Source: UBA7960 sp964624065 (GTDB taxonomy: Bacteria; Bacteroidota; Bacteroidia; Bacteroidales; UBA7960). Taken from it: DNA of 64,000 nucleotides. The position numbers and the translations under genes are program-made. The DNA is taken from the NCBI GenBank assembly GCA_964624065.1, contig CAZUWF010000006.1, positions 1 through 64,000 on the forward strand. The letters run 5' to 3'. The first letter of the stretch is position 1; each line of letters starts with the position of its first letter. Positions 17,432-26,500 of the stretch are shown one piece after another. The notes beneath the pieces were generated by a model. It had not been told where the DNA came from, ran no database searches, and was given only the letters and a program-made list of their open reading frames with translations.

Positions 17432-20407
17432 ATGGAACCTAAATACAAATACAACGAACAATATTCTACCGATCATTACGAATTTGCCGAAATAGAGCAC
17501 GAAAACCTAATGCAAAGACGCATTATCAACGTCTTGCTTATTTGCAGCAACTATGATGCCTTCATGCTTGAAGAAGACGGCCGGATTAATGAAAAAATTT
17601 TTCTGGAATACACATCAAAAAACCTCAGGTACCCACCCCAGTTTACAAAAGCAAGTTCGGCAGAGGAGGCCTTCAAGATCCTTGAAACCAAAAAAATGGA
17701 TTTGGTAATAACAATGCTAAACATTGGAAAAACCAATGCCTTCGAGATGGCCAAGCTTGTTAAGAACAAGTTTCCTTCCATACCGATTGTGGTGCTTACC
17801 CATTTTAGTCGCGAAGTATCCATAAAACTGGCAAAGGAAGACCTGAGTGGCATTGACTACGTTTTTTCTTGGCTGGGAAACACTAGCCTGCTTCTTGCAA
17901 TAATTAAGTTGCTCGAAGACCGGATGAATGCCGAAATTGATATTGACTACTATGGTATTCAGGGAATCCTTCTGGTCGAAGACTCAATAAGGTATTATTC
18001 TTCCTACCTACCTACAATATACAAGGTAATTATTGAGCAAACCAACGAAATGATGATTGAGGGCCTCAACGAACACAGGAAAACCATGCGTATGAGGGCC
18101 AGGCCAAAGGTTTTGCTTGCAAAAACATTCGAAGAGGCAATCGAGCTGTACACTAAACACAAGAATAATCTTTTGGGAATCATTTCGGACATAAGCTACT
18201 CCAGGGGTGGTGTTAGGGATGACCAAGCTGGGATTAAGCTTGCAAGGTACGTAAGGCAAGTTGACAAGAACATTCCCATAGTGCTGCAAAGTTCTGATGA
18301 ATGGAGTCCAGAAATAATTAAACAACTCAAGGTTTACTTCATTAACAAGTATTCAAAAAACCTCTTGTTCGAGTTGAAGAGCTACATTCGCGACAATTAT
18401 GGATTTGGCGATTTCGTTTTTGTTGACCCCGAAACCGGGCAAGAGATTGATAGGGCCAACAACCTGCATTCATTGCAGATCAAAATTGCAAGGATTCAGG
18501 CCAAAAGTTTGGAATACCACGTCTCCAACAATCATTTTTCCAGGTGGCTAAAGGCCAGGGCATTGTTTGCCCTCGCCGAAATTTTCGCCCCGAAAAGTAT
18601 GGAGGATTTCGCAAATGTTGAGGCCATTAGGAGCTACCTTATTGATACCATCACTAACTATCGGCGAATGAAGGGTAGGGGCATAATTGCAAGTCATTTC
18701 GATGATTATGCTGTTTTTACGCGTCTGGGCGACGGACAGTTAGGGGGAAAGGGACGTGGCCTCGCATTTATAGATGCAATAATTAAAAAACATCGAATCA
18801 GGAACAAATGGGCCAATGTCACGGTTGCAATTCCAAAAACGGTTGTTCTTACCACCGATGTTTTTGACGAATTTATGGAAGACAATAACCTTTACCAATT
18901 TGCCCTTGCCAATCACACCGATCAAGAGATATTGGACCGGTTCATTGAGTCAAGGTCATCTTCCAGGTTACTGGCATTTGTAAAGGACATAGTAAACCAC
19001 TTTAGCTTGCCGCTGGCCGTTAGGTCTAGTAGCTTGCTCGAGGACAGCCACTACCAGCCATTTGCAGGCGTGTATTCAACTTATATGATTCCAAATAATC
19101 ACATTAGGTTTGAGGTTAGGGTACTACAGTTGGAGCAAGCCATCAAGAGTGTTTATGCATCCGTTTTTTTCAATGAAAGCAAGGCTTACATCGCGGCAAC
19201 ATCAAATGTTATTGACGAAGAAAAAATGGCAATTGTGATCCAGGAAGTTACCGGATCAACATTCGGTAACAAGTATTATCCAACCCTTTCGGGAGTGTCA
19301 CGGTCGGTAAATTTCTATCCCATCCATCCCGAAAGGTACGAAGATGGAGTTGCAAATGTTGCTTTCGGGCTGGGTAAAACTATTGTTGAAGGAGGTTTGT
19401 CCCTTAGATTCTCACCATCATATCCCGAAAAAGCGCTTCAACTTTCAAGTATTGAAATTGCCTTGAGGGATAGCCAGAAGGATTTCTTTAGCCTAAACCT
19501 TGACCCAGAAAAGTTCAAGCCCAGCGTTGACGAAACAGATAACTTATTCAGGTTAAAAATCAAGGATGCCATTAATGATTCGGCGTTAAGAAAGGTTGCC
19601 TCCACCCTCGATTACCAAGACAACATAATCAGAGACGGCATTTATGACTCGGGCAAAGTTTTGATAACCTTCTCAAATATTTTAAGACACAAGGTTTTCC
19701 CGTTGGCCGAAATTTTAAGATACCTATTAGAAATTGGCAAGAAAGAAATGAACATCAACGTGGAGATCGAATTTGCGGCCAATCTGGATATGCCAAATGG
19801 CGATCCACCGGTTTTTTATTTTTTGCAAATCAGGCCAATCGTTGCAACCCAAGAAAAGGAGGAAGTTGACCTGGATGTGACTAAATTTGGCAAAGCCCTG
19901 ATTACCTGCCATAAAGCCCTCGGAAATGGAACAATTGACGGTATTAAGGATTTGATTTACGTTAAGCCACCAACATTTGATCCGTCAAAAACAAATGAAA
20001 TAGCAAGGGTAATTGATAATCTCAACAACCAGTTTGTTTCAAGCAAGGAAAATTACATTTTGGTTGGCCCTGGACGCTGGGGATCCTCCGACCCTTGGTT
20101 GGGGGTTCCAATCAAGTGGGCCCAAATTTCGGCGGCCAGGCTTATAGTTGAGTCTGGCTTGAAAGATTTCCAGATTGACCCGAGCCAAGGTACTCACTTT
20201 TTTCAAAACCTTACTTCATTTCGGGTGGGCTACTTTACTATCAACCCAATGAATAATGATGGTATTTACGATGTTGATTATCTCGATGCCATGCCAGCCG
20301 TTTTCGAAGATGATTATGTTAGGCACGTGCGATTTCAAAAACCACTGATAATTAAAATTGACGGCAAAAAGAATGTTGGTGTGGTTTGCAAGCCTGAAAT
20401 CCAGTGA
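17432..20407 (+). CDS. Receiver-like / PEP-pyruvate-binding protein (PEP synthase-like N-domain), paralogue 2
   Basis: 991 residues. It lacks the N-terminal sensor-like part of its upstream neighbour but otherwise has the same order: a receiver-like domain from about 31 (INVLLICSNYDAF), an expanded receiver-like domain from about 179 (GILLVEDSIRYYSSYLP, then GIISDIS and IVLQSSDE), and a PPDK_N domain from about 433 (LGGKGRGLAFI; RSSSLLEDSHYQPFAGVYSTY; GPGRWGSSDPWLGVPIKW). Again no swivel His domain and no TIM barrel. Start 25 bp after paralogue 1, so co-transcribed. The two probably arose by duplication and may form a hetero-oligomer. Placement between two glutamate dehydrogenases of opposite cofactor type suggests carbon/nitrogen control, which is inference only. 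Confidence 0.85.
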   Translation: MEPKYKYNEQYSTDHYEFAEIEHENLMQRRIINVLLICSNYDAFMLEEDGRINEKIFLEYTSKNLRYPPQFTKASSAEEAFKILETKKMDLVITMLNIGKTNAFEMAKLVKNKFPSIPIVVLTHFSREVSIKLAKEDLSGIDYVFSWLGNTSLLLAIIKLLEDRMNAEIDIDYYGIQGILLVEDSIRYYSSYLPTIYKVIIEQTNEMMIEGLNEHRKTMRMRARPKVLLAKTFEEAIELYTKHKNNLLGIISDISYSRGGVRDDQAGIKLARYVRQVDKNIPIVLQSSDEWSPEIIKQLKVYFINKYSKNLLFELKSYIRDNYGFGDFVFVDPETGQEIDRANNLHSLQIKIARIQAKSLEYHVSNNHFSRWLKARALFALAEIFAPKSMEDFANVEAIRSYLIDTITNYRRMKGRGIIASHFDDYAVFTRLGDGQLGGKGRGLAFIDAIIKKHRIRNKWANVTVAIPKTVVLTTDVFDEFMEDNNLYQFALANHTDQEILDRFIESRSSSRLLAFVKDIVNHFSLPLAVRSSSLLEDSHYQPFAGVYSTYMIPNNHIRFEVRVLQLEQAIKSVYASVFFNESKAYIAATSNVIDEEKMAIVIQEVTGSTFGNKYYPTLSGVSRSVNFYPIHPERYEDGVANVAFGLGKTIVEGGLSLRFSPSYPEKALQLSSIEIALRDSQKDFFSLNLDPEKFKPSVDETDNLFRLKIKDAINDSALRKVASTLDYQDNIIRDGIYDSGKVLITFSNILRHKVFPLAEILRYLLEIGKKEMNINVEIEFAANLDMPNGDPPVFYFLQIRPIVATQEKEEVDLDVTKFGKALITCHKALGNGTIDGIKDLIYVKPPTFDPSKTNEIARVIDNLNNQFVSSKENYILVGPGRWGSSDPWLGVPIKWAQISAARLIVESGLKDFQIDPSQGTHFFQNLTSFRVGYFTINPMNNDGIYDVDYLDAMPAVFEDDYVRHVRFQKPLIIKIDGKKNVGVVCKPEIQ

Positions 20408-20609
20408 ATGGTTACCAGTGGAAAGTAAAGTGCCAAAAATGAATGTTGAAAGGAAGGCAAGGTTGTGTGATGCAACCAGAAAGCAACAAACACATTTCAA
20501 AAATCGAAAATCGTTTATCGCACATAGTTTAATGCCGACCTAAACATTTCAAACCCTGAACGACATAAACTCCATAAACTGCATAAACAAAAAAACCAAG
20601 CAAAAGGAA

Positions 20610-21107
20610 ATGACTCCTTACGAGAAGGTCCTCCAGGATTGTTGCAAAGAAGCAATGATTCAGTACCTCGAATCAAACCCCCAAGATTTTGACGAGGCTT
20701 TTGAATTGGCCATTGGCAACGACCAATCTTTAGGCTGGAGATCTGCCTGGCTTTTGGGTAATGCCCTGGCCAAAAACGATAACAGGATTCAAAAATACCT
20801 GAAAAGAACCATCGCTGCCATACCAGGCAAAAATGGAGGACACCAGCGAGAGCTGCTCAAAATAGTTGATTTAATAGACCTTGACGAGGAAGACCAGGGC
20901 AATTTATTCGAAGTTTGCAACAATTTGTGGTTAAATTTTTCTGCCCGGCCATCGGTAAGGCACAGAGCATTGTTAACAATGTGTAAAATTGCTAAAAATT
21001 ATCCCGAATTGAAAAACGAGATAAAAATCATTACCACCGCAGAGTACCTTGTACCCCTTTCTCCAGGTATAAAAAATGCTGCAATTAAGCTTATCAGTGA
21101 TTTGTAA
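20610..21107 (+). CDS. Small all-helical (HEAT-like) protein
   Basis: 165 residues, no signal peptide or membrane segment. The sequence is a run of amphipathic helices (for example FDEAFELAIGNDQSLGWRSAWLLGNALAKN and RPSVRHRALLTMCKIAKNYPELKNEI) with the W-R-x-A-W-L spacing of HEAT-like repeats. No known family is recognised with confidence. It lies 200 bp after paralogue 2 of the large PEP-binding proteins and 126 bp before the NAD-type glutamate dehydrogenase, on the same strand. A protein-binding adaptor role is a guess. Confidence 0.65.
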   Translation: MTPYEKVLQDCCKEAMIQYLESNPQDFDEAFELAIGNDQSLGWRSAWLLGNALAKNDNRIQKYLKRTIAAIPGKNGGHQRELLKIVDLIDLDEEDQGNLFEVCNNLWLNFSARPSVRHRALLTMCKIAKNYPELKNEIKIITTAEYLVPLSPGIKNAAIKLISDL

Positions 21108-21124
21108 AAGAAAAAATAAATATT

Positions 21125-21144
21125 ATTGTGAATTATTTCACAAT
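21125..21144. promoter_or_regulatory. CRP/FNR-type palindrome upstream of the NAD-type glutamate dehydrogenase
   Basis: Perfect inverted repeat ATTGTGAA-ttat-TTCACAAT, which contains TGTGA-N6-TCACA, the core recognised by CRP-family regulators. It lies 15 bp before a TAACTTCG -7-like box (21160-21167) and 90 bp before the gene start at 21234, so a bound regulator would sit at or just upstream of the promoter. Confidence 0.6.
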
Positions 21145-21233
21145 ACAAAAAAAAAACTTTAACTTCGCCCCAATTTTTAAATCAAAAACTTTTAATAATT
21201 ACTTTTATTTACTCCTTTAACCCACAAAAAAAC

Positions 21234-22571
21234 ATGAATTTAGAGAAATTTATGGCCGACCTGGACAAGAAAAACCCTGGACAGCCCGAGTTCTTGCAAG
21301 CAGTTAAAGAGGTTCTCGAAACCATCGAGGACGTAATTCAAGAAAACCCAAAATACCAAGCGGCCAACATCCTCGAAAGGATAGTTGAACCGGATAGGGT
21401 AATTTCGTTCAAGGTTGAGTGGCTTGATGACAAGGGCAACGTTCAGGTGAACAAAGCTTACCGCGTGCAATTCAACAACGCAATTGGACCGTATAAGGGT
21501 GGTATGCGTTTTCACCCCAGCGTTACCCTTGGCGGGTTGAAATTTTTGGGATTCGAGCAAACCTTCAAAAATGCACTTACCACCCTTCCGATGGGAGGTG
21601 CCAAGGGCGGAAGCGACTTTGACCCGAAAGGCAAGTCAAATGCCGAGGTTATGAGGTTTTGCCACGCCCTTATGGCCGAGCTTTATAGGTACATTGGGCC
21701 TGATACCGACATTCCTGCTGGCGATATAGGTGTTGGTGGACGTGAAATAGGCTATATGTACGGTATGTACAAGAAAATTGTTAACACTCACAATGGTGTA
21801 TTTACCGGTAAAGGACGCAATTGGGGAGGCAGTTTGATTCGTCCGGAGGCAACGGGGTTTGGTGCGGTTTTCTTTGCGGAGGAAATGCTAAAAACCAAGG
21901 GCGATTCAATGAAAGGAAAAATTTGTACTGTTTCGGGATTTGGCAACGTATCTTGGGGAACCATCATTAAGGCAACCCAACTAGGCGCAAAAGTTGTTAC
22001 AATTAGTGGTCCTGATGGCTATGTTTACGATCCCGATGGCATTAGCGGTGATAAGATCGATTACCTTTTGGAGCTTAGGGCTTCAAACCAAGACATAGTA
22101 AAACCATACACCTACGAATATCCCAATGCAAGGTTTTTCGAGGGCAAGCGCCCATGGGAGGTTAAATGCGATGTTGCATTCCCTTGTGCCATCCAAAACG
22201 AACTTAACGGACAGGATGCAAAAAATTTGGTAACCAATGGGGTTCTTGCAGTTTCTGAAGGGGCCAATATGCCGTGTACCCCCGAAGCAATGGAGATTTT
22301 TTTGAAAGCCAAGGTTCTATACGCACCTGGTAAGGCATCAAACGCTGGTGGTGTTGCCACCTCGGGGCTTGAACAAACCCAAAACGCCATGAAGCTAAAC
22401 TGGAATGCAGTTGAGGTTGAGGAAAAGCTTCACCAAATCATGATCAACATTCACGAGGCCTGCGTGAAGTATGGTCGCGAAGAGGATGGCTATGTGAATT
22501 ACGTTAAAGGTGCCAATGTGGCCGGCTTCATAAAAGTGGCCGATGCCATGATAGACCAAGGAGTCATTTAA
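21234..22571 (+). CDS. gdhB: Glutamate dehydrogenase, NAD-type cofactor signature
   Basis: 445 residues. The catalytic motifs match the other copy (PMGGAKGGSDFDPKGKS with Lys 124; PAGDIGVGGRE with Asp 163), but the dinucleotide region reads SGFGNVSWG (234-242) and TISGPDGYVYDPDGI (256-270), as in the NAD-dependent Clostridium symbiosum enzyme, instead of the NADP-type GSGNVAQY...SDSG of the copy at 12190-13533. Expected role: oxidative deamination of glutamate with NAD+. Preceded by a CRP-like palindrome and a TAACTTCG box, followed by a strong terminator, so it is probably a single-gene unit under its own control. Gene symbol follows Bacteroides usage and is tentative. Confidence 0.92.
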   Translation: MNLEKFMADLDKKNPGQPEFLQAVKEVLETIEDVIQENPKYQAANILERIVEPDRVISFKVEWLDDKGNVQVNKAYRVQFNNAIGPYKGGMRFHPSVTLGGLKFLGFEQTFKNALTTLPMGGAKGGSDFDPKGKSNAEVMRFCHALMAELYRYIGPDTDIPAGDIGVGGREIGYMYGMYKKIVNTHNGVFTGKGRNWGGSLIRPEATGFGAVFFAEEMLKTKGDSMKGKICTVSGFGNVSWGTIIKATQLGAKVVTISGPDGYVYDPDGISGDKIDYLLELRASNQDIVKPYTYEYPNARFFEGKRPWEVKCDVAFPCAIQNELNGQDAKNLVTNGVLAVSEGANMPCTPEAMEIFLKAKVLYAPGKASNAGGVATSGLEQTQNAMKLNWNAVEVEEKLHQIMINIHEACVKYGREEDGYVNYVKGANVAGFIKVADAMIDQGVI

Positions 22572-23030
22572 ACCTTCGAAGCCCTAAATTGAAAGGCTGT
22601 CACATGGTTGTGACAGCCTTTTTTTTCTTCTGGAGTATTTGATTTTGAGGAACTCTCCATTTCACTTAAAGTTTTTTGAATGTTTACATTTTAGGCTTGG
22701 CATTTTTTTTTATTAGTGGTAATTAACAAGCAAAATGTGACAAAGTACGAATGAACTATTCACCTCCAATGTGCAAAGGATTAATAAGTGTCCAAGCAAC
22801 AGGCATTTAGAAGTAGCGCCTCGAAGCCCCCGAGCCCTGCAACTAATTTACCAGACTCCCAAATGAAGTAAGGATTTCCAATGGGATGACCCAAGAAAGG
22901 GAAGAAGGGGCGAGATTTTATCAAAAAAAAAGAAAAAACCGGAGAAAAGTAAATTTGAAGAGCCTGCTCACCAAAAAGTCAAGAAAAACCTAACAAAAGC
23001 TGTGGGGAATTTTCCTGCAAAGATCTCAAA
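22572..23030. other. Intergenic gap after the NAD-type glutamate dehydrogenase
   Basis: 459 bp between convergent genes. Apart from the terminator at 22592-22626 I see no gene, RNA or clear repeat. The last third is A-rich. Confidence 0.6.
22592..22626 (+). terminator. Rho-independent terminator of the NAD-type glutamate dehydrogenase gene
   Basis: Perfect 13-bp stem (22592-22604 with 22609-22621), TGGT loop and a run of T to 22626, 20 bp past the stop codon. Confidence 0.92.
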
Positions 23031-25058
23031 TTACAAAAATCTCTCTCCGAATAACTTTTCGAGGGCCATCAGCTCATCCCTAAGCCTAGCCGCTTCAATA
23101 AAATCCAATGCCTTGGCGGCTTTCTCCATTTCCTTGCGAGTTTTTACCATTGCTTTTTGCATTAGCTCCTTGCTCATGTATTGAACCACTGGATCGGCTG
23201 CAATATCTGCCGTTTCCTTTTCAATGTAAGCTTTTGAGAGTGCCGGAGAAAGACCCGCAACCCGCGACTGACCGTAAATTGCCTCAACCGACTTTTTAAT
23301 CTGAGATGGTGTGATGTTGTTTTCTTGGTTGTACTTGAGCTGCTTCTCGCGCTTGCGATTCGTCTCGTCAATGGTAACCAGCATTGAACGAGTTATTTTG
23401 TCGGCGTACATTATTACCCTGCTGTTGAGGTTTCTAGCTGCCCGACCCGAGGTTTGGATAAGTGAACGCTCCGAACGAAGAAACCCTTCTTTATCTGCAT
23501 CCAGAATTGCAACCAGTGAAACCTCGGGTAAGTCGAGCCCCTCGCGCAGCAGGTTCACGCCCACCAAAACATCAAATAAACCCAACCTAAGGTCGCGAAG
23601 TATTTCTACCCTTTCCAGTGTATCAACATCCGAATGTATGAACCTGGCTCGTACGCTTGCCTTGGTAAGGTATTTGGTCAATTCTTCCGCCATCCTTTTT
23701 GTAAGTGTTGTTACCAAAACCCTTTCGTCATTTTCGGTACGTTGTATTATTTCTTCAAGGAGGTCGTCAATTTGATTTTGGCTAGGTCTTACGTCTATTA
23801 CTGGTTCCAGTAGCCCTGTTGGTCTAATTATTTGTTCAACCACAACACCTTCGCTTCGGGCAAGTTCGAAATCGGCCGGAGTGGCACTAATGAATATCAC
23901 CTTCAACATAAATTGTTCGAATTCTTCAAACTTCAACGGTCGGTTGTCCAATGCAGCCGGAAGCCTGAAACCATATTCCACCAAATTGTATTTTCGCGAG
24001 AAGTCGCCTCCATACATTGCCCTGATTTGTGGCACCGTCACGTGGCTTTCGTCAATTACCATCAAAAAATCGGAGGGAAAGAAATCGAGCAAGCAAAATG
24101 GCCTAGTACCAACATCGCGCCCATCAAAGTATCTCGAATAGTTTTCTATTCCAGGACAGTACCCTAGTTCCTTGATCATTTCAAGATCATAGTTAACCCG
24201 ATCCTCGAGTCTTTTGGCCTCCAGGTTCCTGCCTTGGTCTCTGAAAAATGCAGCCTGCCTGAACAAATCATCCTGTATTTGCCTTATGGCCAGAGCTATT
24301 CTTTCCTTGCTAGTAACAAAAATGTTGGCGGGATAAATGGTCATAAAGTCCATCTCGTTGATCATCTTGCCGCTCATAGGGTCGATGGTTTGCAAAGCCT
24401 CAATCTGGTCGCCCCAAAAGACCACCCTGAAGGCTATGTCGGTATAAGCCGGAAAAACATCAACCGTATCGCCCTGTACCCTAAAGTTTCCGCGATTAAA
24501 CTCCGCTCTAGTTCTGGTGTACAGGCTCTCTACCAACCCATGCAAGAACTTGTTGCGGCTTACCACTTGGCCAATCCTCAGGCTGGTAGTGTTTTCCTTG
24601 AAGTCGGCGGGGTTTCCGATACCATAGATGCACGATACAGAACTAACCACAATCACATCTCTGCGGCCTGATAGGAGGGAGCTAGTGGCACTTAATCGCA
24701 ACTTTTCGATCTCATCGTTTATGGAAAGGTCTTTTTCAATGTAAGTGTTGGTGGTAGGAATGTATGCCTCTGGTTGGTAGTAATCGTAATAAGAAACGAA
24801 GTATTCGACTGCATTTTCGGGAAAGAACTGCTTGAACTCACCATAAAGCTGCGCTGCGAGGGTTTTGTTGTGACTAAGGACCAAAGTGGGCATCTGTACC
24901 CTTTCAATAACATTAGCTATGGTAAAGGTCTTGCCCGAACCAGTAACTCCTAAAAGTGTTTGCGAGTCGAGTCCGGCTTTTAAACCCGCCACTAGTTGAG
25001 AAATGGCTTCGGGTTGATCACCGGTTGGCATGAAATCAGAAACAAGTTGGAATTTCAT
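23031..25058 (-). CDS. uvrB: Excinuclease ABC subunit B
   Basis: 675 residues from ATG at 25058 (MKFQLVSDFMPTGDQPEAI, the family N-terminus); the open frame above it is not conserved UvrB sequence. Helicase-fold damage-verification subunit of nucleotide excision repair, working with UvrA and UvrC. Seen: Walker A GVTGSGKTFTIANV, the beta-hairpin region YYDYYQPEAYIP, DESH box, SGRAARN motif VI, and the C-terminal UVR domain (KAAKALDFIEAARLRDEL) that contacts UvrC. A TATTTTTG -7 box at 25075-25082 (minus) lies 17 bp before the start, supporting it and implying a very short leader. Confidence 0.97.
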   Translation of the reverse strand: MKFQLVSDFMPTGDQPEAISQLVAGLKAGLDSQTLLGVTGSGKTFTIANVIERVQMPTLVLSHNKTLAAQLYGEFKQFFPENAVEYFVSYYDYYQPEAYIPTTNTYIEKDLSINDEIEKLRLSATSSLLSGRRDVIVVSSVSCIYGIGNPADFKENTTSLRIGQVVSRNKFLHGLVESLYTRTRAEFNRGNFRVQGDTVDVFPAYTDIAFRVVFWGDQIEALQTIDPMSGKMINEMDFMTIYPANIFVTSKERIALAIRQIQDDLFRQAAFFRDQGRNLEAKRLEDRVNYDLEMIKELGYCPGIENYSRYFDGRDVGTRPFCLLDFFPSDFLMVIDESHVTVPQIRAMYGGDFSRKYNLVEYGFRLPAALDNRPLKFEEFEQFMLKVIFISATPADFELARSEGVVVEQIIRPTGLLEPVIDVRPSQNQIDDLLEEIIQRTENDERVLVTTLTKRMAEELTKYLTKASVRARFIHSDVDTLERVEILRDLRLGLFDVLVGVNLLREGLDLPEVSLVAILDADKEGFLRSERSLIQTSGRAARNLNSRVIMYADKITRSMLVTIDETNRKREKQLKYNQENNITPSQIKKSVEAIYGQSRVAGLSPALSKAYIEKETADIAADPVVQYMSKELMQKAMVKTRKEMEKAAKALDFIEAARLRDELMALEKLFGERFL

Positions 25059-25335
25059 CAAATTTTGATTTCTGCAAAAATAGCCAAAAACCACCAATGA
25101 TGATTGAGAGCGAAGATTGAAAATTAGAAGGAAAGAAATGAAAGCCAACAAGCCAAAGGCAGTAAACAAGTAACAATAATTGAACGGTTTACAATTTATT
25201 AAAGGCCTATTTTTTTGGCAGTTACTAATTGCTCATCACTATTGAGGATTTGAAAAAGTAAGGGTTATCAGAATTTCCTTTTGAGGTTCAATTTCGGCTT
25301 TCGACAAAAAAGACATATTTTAAAAAAAAAAGTAT

Positions 25336-25343
25336 TACCTTTG
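25336..25343 (+). promoter_or_regulatory. -7 promoter box of the SRP RNA gene
   Basis: TACCTTTG, a full TAnnTTTG match, five bases before the inferred 5' end of the RNA at 25348. No good -33 TTTG is visible upstream. Confidence 0.7.
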
Positions 25344-25347
25344 CAAC

Positions 25348-25450
25348 GGGTAAGATCGATACGACCAGCTCCCGCTGAACTCCCCCAGGACTGGAAGGTA
25401 GCAAGGGTAGGCGGTCGAAGCGGTGCGATATTGAGCTTACCCATTTTTTT
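25348..25450 (+). ncRNA. ffs: Signal recognition particle RNA (4.5S, small bacterial type)
   Basis: The conserved SRP Alu-less helix 8 core is present: CCCCCAGGACTGGAAGGTAG followed by CAAGGGTAGGCGG (about 25382-25414), with the GGAA tetraloop and the symmetric/asymmetric loop sequences bound by Ffh M domain. The 5' GGGTAAG (25348-25354) pairs with CTTACCC (25436-25442), closing a roughly 95-nt hairpin, and a T run (25444-25450) ends it. A TAnnTTTG promoter box sits immediately upstream. It scaffolds Ffh for cotranslational targeting; the receptor gene ftsY is at 33679. Confidence 0.95.
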
Positions 25451-25704
25451 GTGCAAGGGACTGAGGGCAAGTACCCGAGAAGGGGAACCGAATAAGGGAA
25501 AGTAGAAAGCTAGGAAGGGGCAAATGGGAGAGATGTAGATACAAGGGTGAAAAGTAGGCATCTATACCGATTTGCTCGCTAGCCATTTAATACGCTCTAA
25601 TCTTCGATTTTTTATTTCGATTTCTGCATCAAATTTCTGGTTTCAATTTTTCCTCCAACCCCTTGAACCAATAAACTTGTTTTACTCCATAAACTCTTTA
25701 TAAA

Positions 25705-26358
25705 ATGAAATTCTTCATCGATACCGCAAACCTTGACCAAATAAGGGAAGCCAACGACCTCGGAATACTTGACGGTGTTACTACCAATCCATCTCTTATG
25801 GCAAAAGTAGGTATTAGGGGCCATGAAATGGTAATGAGGCATTACATAGACATTTGTAATATTGTTGACGGCGACGTAAGCGCCGAAGTAATATCAACTG
25901 ATTTCGAAGGGATTGTTCGCGAGGGAGAGGCCTTAGCGGCACTTCATCCTCAGATTGTTGTGAAGGTTCCCATGATAAAAGAAGGAATTATGGCCATCAA
26001 GTACTTTTCAAAAAAGGGAATAAAGACCAATTGCACCCTCGTGTTTTCGCCGGGTCAGGCCATTTTGGCTGCCAAGGCTGGAGCAACCTACGTTTCTCCT
26101 TTTATTGGCAGGCTCGACGATGTTTCGGTAGATGGGCTTACCCTCATTAACGAAATTGTGAACATTTACAGTATTCACGGTTTCGACACTCAGGTTTTGG
26201 CAGCCAGCATCCGCCACCCAAGGCACATAGTATCCTGTGCCGAGGCTGGTGCCGACGTGGTAACTTGCCCACTAGAGCCCATACTTGCACTTCTAAAACA
26301 CCCCCTTACCGATGTAGGTTTAGAAAATTTCCTGGCCGATGCCAAAAAATTCATGTAG
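25705..26358 (+). CDS. Transaldolase / fructose-6-phosphate aldolase family (short type)
   Basis: 217 residues, the size of the short TalC/Fsa subfamily. N-terminus MKFFIDTANLDQIREAND, GVTTNPSLMAKVG, the Schiff-base Lys in IVVKVPM, TNCTLVFSPGQAILAAKAGATYVSPFIGRLDD, and ASIRHPRHIVSCAEAGADVVTCP are all family signatures. Reaction is either transaldolase in the non-oxidative pentose phosphate pathway or fructose-6-phosphate cleavage; the two cannot be separated reliably here, and transaldolase is commoner. Stand-alone gene after the SRP RNA. Confidence 0.92.
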   Translation: MKFFIDTANLDQIREANDLGILDGVTTNPSLMAKVGIRGHEMVMRHYIDICNIVDGDVSAEVISTDFEGIVREGEALAALHPQIVVKVPMIKEGIMAIKYFSKKGIKTNCTLVFSPGQAILAAKAGATYVSPFIGRLDDVSVDGLTLINEIVNIYSIHGFDTQVLAASIRHPRHIVSCAEAGADVVTCPLEPILALLKHPLTDVGLENFLADAKKFM

Positions 26359-26500
26359 AAATCGGAATCCTTTTTAAGCTGTTGTCTGCAACCTTTTAGA
26401 GCGGCATTCAAAAATCACGTGAGCCGAGTTGTATTATTTAAATCAAATGAATTAATTTTGATTAACTTCGTTTTTAATAAACATTAACCATCCTTAAAAG

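Larger units (their letters stand above)
25059..25704. other. Intergenic region holding the SRP RNA gene
   Basis: 646 bp between uvrB and the transaldolase gene. It contains the uvrB promoter (25075-25082), the SRP RNA and its promoter (25336-25450). After the RNA, 25451-25704 has no recognisable gene; its last 60 bp form a G-poor leader before the ATG at 25705. Confidence 0.6.

Noticed and set aside
25059..25169. N-terminal extension of uvrB
   Set aside because: UvrB proteins begin at MKFQLVSDF; the added residues look like translated leader and cover the TATTTTTG box.
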